Assembly: GCA_027886175.1 (NCBI GenBank)
Contig: JAJNNQ010000024.1
Location: forward strand, 31,599,001 to 31,663,000
DNA: 64,000 nucleotides
Source of the DNA: Phylloscopus collybita
Taxonomy: Eukaryota; Chordata; Aves; Passeriformes; Phylloscopidae
Reading direction: 5' to 3'
Shown here: in pieces, positions 61,386-64,000 of the stretch
How positions within the stretch are numbered: position 1 is the stretch's first letter
How the letters are laid out: each line of letters starts with the position of its first letter
Position numbers and translations under genes: made by a program
Notes under the pieces: generated by a model
What the model saw: the letters and a program-made list of their open reading frames with translations, nothing else
Database searches by the model: none
What the model was told of the DNA's origin: nothing

Positions 61386-61956
61386 CACAAACTCCTAACA
61401 TCTTCCTGTGTGGAGTATGCATAGTGTTTGTTTCTATGTACATGCCTGCAATGGACTCCATCAGCCTGAGATTTGAATATGCACATTAGTTCTTTATATA
61501 GAGAAAAAAGACTTACCTATAGCCTGATGCATTCCTCTCCCATCATTCATTGCAACCTATGAAAGGATGCAGGGATTAATTGCAACCTGGTTCAATACTG
61601 GATAGGGCATTCCTGTCCTCCTCACCTCCTAGTGAGTAACACATAGGGAATGGCTTGTCCATCTTTGCTGCCTATGCTGGGCTGGACTATCTCTGAGAAG
61701 AGAGGAGCATTTGCAGAGTACTTTTGAGCCAGTTACATTAGGCAGCACAAGCAAGTATCCACAGTTTCTTCTGTGTCTGGGAAATGTGGTGAGCAATATT
61801 TGGATGATCAGAGACAATGCCACACTGCAAACTGTGGGTTTGGGAGACTGTGTTTGTCTGGGAAGTCTGGAGAGGACAGGCATTCATAAGAAAAAGAGGC
61901 AAAATTACATTCCACATCTCTCTGCATCCTCGTGATATCTCCATCCACCAGCACTC

Positions 61957-62467
61957 AAGTGATGTTTACTGGGGTCTGGCTGGGGTAGAGTTAATTTTCT
62001 TTGTAGCAGACTGTATGGTGCTGCATGTGGGATTTGTGACTAAGGCAAGCCCTGGTAATGTACCTGTGTTCCAGCTACTGCTGAGCACTGCTTGTACAGC
62101 ATCGAGGCTTTCTCTTACTCCTACTCAGCTCCCCTCAGGGGTATTTGGGAATTGGGAGGGGACACAAGCAGGACAGCTGACCTAAGCAGATCCATATGAT
62201 ATTGTATGCTCTACAATATCATACACAGTAACAGAAATTGAGGAGAGAGGTATTTTGGGAAGGCAGTCATTGCTCAGAGACTGACTGGACATCAGTCTGC
62301 TTTTGCATCACAGTTTTTCCCCCCTTTTTTCCTTCAGTTAATAAACTATCTCAGCCTGTGAGTTTTCTCACTTTTGCTCTCCCCATCCTGCTGTGGTTCT
62401 TGGGGGGAGTGAGTGAGATATTGTGTGGTTCGTAGCTGTGGGTGAGGGTCAACCTGCCACAAAGTGA
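61957..62467 (+). mobile_element. Solo LTR of an endogenous retrovirus, with 6-bp target duplication
   Basis: The element runs from TG at 61963 to CA at 62461 (499 bp), flanked on both sides by the exact hexamer AAGTGA (61957-61962 and 62462-62467). The text ggctggggtagagttaattt near its start and ctcagcctgtgagttttctc near its end matches a widespread avian LTR family from memory. A poly(A) signal AATAAA lies at about 62340. No internal retroviral sequence is present, so it is a recombination remnant. Six-base duplications fit class II (ERVK-like) integration. Confidence 0.9.
62195..62223. repeat. Inverted repeat in the solo LTR, 12-bp arms and 5-base loop
   Basis: The arms TATGATATTGTA and TACAATATCATA are exact reverse complements around TGCTC. 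It lies in the presumed U3 part of the LTR. Confidence 0.88.
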
Positions 62468-63100
62468 GAAAAGAAAATCTCCACTCTCTCTGGTGTACAC
62501 ACAGACAGACTTCCACACAACTACAGCACATTTCCATACTCAAATGTGCACACACATGTATCCAAGCTGCAACTGATGTACTCACCCCCCCAGTGTTTAC
62601 CTCAGGATGCTGTGAATTGCACCACAACCAGCTGCATCTGCACCATGTCTGAGCCAGTGCTGGGACACTGCTTGGAGATTCCTTCTACAGGGGACAGAGG
62701 CACCCCATCCAGTGACCTTGCTTATACCTCACATGACCTCCTGATTGGAGGCAGGTGGGACTTGGGGCTGTTGCAGAGAGCACCAAGGCATGTCTGGACT
62801 ACGGCCTGCTCCTCTGACCTGCTCCTCCATGTGTGTACCAGTGTTAGTGTCGAGACCTTAGGCAAACCAAGAGTGGCTAGAGGGCACTGGAGCCCAGGTG
62901 CTGTTCTCCTTGGTTCTGCCAGTAGAAAGGCAGGGTTTGGGCAGGAGAGCCCCAGTCCCTGGGTTAAGACCTGACTGCACAGCCAGTGTTGCAGACAGAG
63001 CTTTGGCTTTTACGGCAATTGGCCCCTGCTTTGAGGAACAAGTATGAGAGCATTATTTTCCAACCAGCTTTCCAGCCTAACTGGGAAAGCTTGCCCTACA
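62468..63100. other. Intergenic, nothing recognised
   Basis: Sequence between the solo LTR and the pyrimidine-rich array. A plus frame at 62546-62974 is rich in Ser, Thr and Cys with no recognised domain. Confidence 0.5.
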
Positions 63101-63109
63101 GATACTCTG

Positions 63110-63945
63110 CATGCAGTGGGATTCTTCTAGTGTCTGTCCTCCTTTTGTGGCCCTCCAGTGGTACTGTGTGTCCTCCTTGGACTCTTTTAACATCTGCTTC
63201 TTTCTTGGTCTCTGTGAAGCTACTCTCTGCTCTCTTAAAGTTCTTTCAGTCTTTCTGCTGTATTTTCTCACCTATCCAAGGCTACTGTATGATCTCAGGG
63301 TCTCTTTCTTGCCTATCTTTTCCTACTTTTCTGAGGATAATCTTTGTTATTCTTCACATTTGCAGACATTATGCTGCTACTTTCTTCTCTGAAGTTCTTT
63401 CAGGCTTTCTTCTAATCTCTCAGTATCTGCGAGGCGACTCTGCTCTCTGGGACTCTCCCAACCTCTCCACTTCTTCCCTAACCTCTCCAAAGCTCACTGA
63501 GGGGACTTTGGAGCACTTTCAGTCTTCCTGCTTGTTTCATATCCCACTCACCCTTCAGTCCCTTTTTCTGAAGTTTGACTGGATTTTCTGGGGCTTTTTT
63601 AGTCTTCCTTCAAGGTTCATGGCATCTCAGTGGCTTCTCTTCTTTCTCCTTGGACTTTTTCAGTCTTCATGCTTGTTTCCTCCCTTCACCAAGGCTATTT
63701 TCTGTTGCTCTTTTAGCCTCTTTCCTCTCTTAGCAGCTGCAGGCATACACTTCTAGAGCACTTTCAGAATCTCTGATGCTTTCTTGTTATTGTCAAAGTC
63801 TCTTGTGTGTTCAACATGGTTCTTTTACGCTTTCTACTAGTTCCTTTGCCTCTTTGAGGCTGCTTTGTGTTCTCTGAGTCTTTTACAGATTTTTTGGCTT
63901 TTTCCCTTCTTTGATGCTACTCTTGGGGCATTATCAATCTTTCTT

Positions 63946-63950
<5 letters not shown>
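63110..63950. repeat. Pyrimidine-rich degenerate minisatellite, period about 60 bp
   Basis: The plus strand is dominated by C and T. A motif like ACTTTCAGTCTTTCTGCTT recurs near 63242, 63393, 63510, 63594, 63655, 63757, 63820 and 63881, often followed by CAAGGCTACT and TCTCTG-type words. Several spacings are close to 60 bp. The 256-codon frame at 62986-63756 (GTG start) is a product of this tract. The array reaches a T homopolymer before the window end. Confidence 0.65.

Positions 63951-63987
<37 letters not shown>
63951..63987. repeat. C run and poly(T) tract at right edge
   Basis: Several C followed by about 35 T. Simple repeat. Confidence 0.85.
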
Positions 63988-63989
<2 letters not shown>

Positions 63990-64000
63990 CTTCTCTTGAG

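Noticed and set aside
62986..63756. 256-codon frame with many hydrophobic segments, like a membrane protein
   Set aside because: GTG start, and it lies mostly in a pyrimidine-rich repeat in which Leu, Phe and Ser codons are forced. No family resemblance.

Overview
The window is nuclear DNA from a bird, most likely a songbird. Several CR1 (chicken repeat 1) retroposons point to a bird or other sauropsid. At least two LTR segments resemble, from memory, families common in passerine genomes. Two spliced vertebrate genes with GT-AG introns and CpG-island promoters make up the coding content. No bacterial operon, phage or CRISPR signal is present. Nearly all small open frames are chance or repeat-derived.

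Layout. (1) 1 to about 31.1 kb holds the 5' half of CRACR2A on the minus strand. The start codon is at 21383. Six coding exons (21383-21216, 16892-16781, 14510-14339, 12802-12656, 7041-6951, 4371-4276) join in frame into 262 codons covering the EF-hand pair and the first part of the coiled coil. The rest of the gene, including any Rab-like GTPase domain, lies beyond the left edge. A CpG island at about 30.28-31.22 kb with one or two donor sites is the likely promoter and non-coding first exon. (2) 31.2-44.1 kb is intergenic. It contains a cluster of CR1 fragments (34.0-37.2 kb), a possible LTR fragment and an unrecognised minus-strand open frame. (3) 44.17-55.3 kb is PARP11 on the minus strand, complete. 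Seven coding exons join in frame to 330 codons plus stop, with a WWE domain and a mono-ADP-ribosyltransferase domain (H197, Y229, I312). A non-coding first exon lies in a second CpG island at 54.84-55.45 kb. (4) 55.4-64 kb is intergenic. It has a roughly 600 bp degenerate hexamer array against the PARP11 promoter, converging CR1 fragments, two LTR segments (one a solo LTR with a perfect 6-bp target duplication) and a degenerate pyrimidine-rich minisatellite of about 60 bp period.

The order CRACR2A-PARP11, both on the minus strand, matches human 12p13.32, where CCND2 follows PARP11; CCND2 would be expected beyond the right edge. Both genes act in immune cells in mammals (store-operated calcium entry and T-cell vesicle traffic for CRACR2A; type I interferon signalling for PARP11). 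Nothing in the sequence shows that they are co-regulated.

I found no convincing new biological system. The most unusual items are the hexamer array flanking the PARP11 promoter, the cleanly bounded solo LTR, a 27-bp near-perfect palindrome in CRACR2A intron 1, and an orphan minus-strand frame ending in a perfect hairpin at 31.5 kb.
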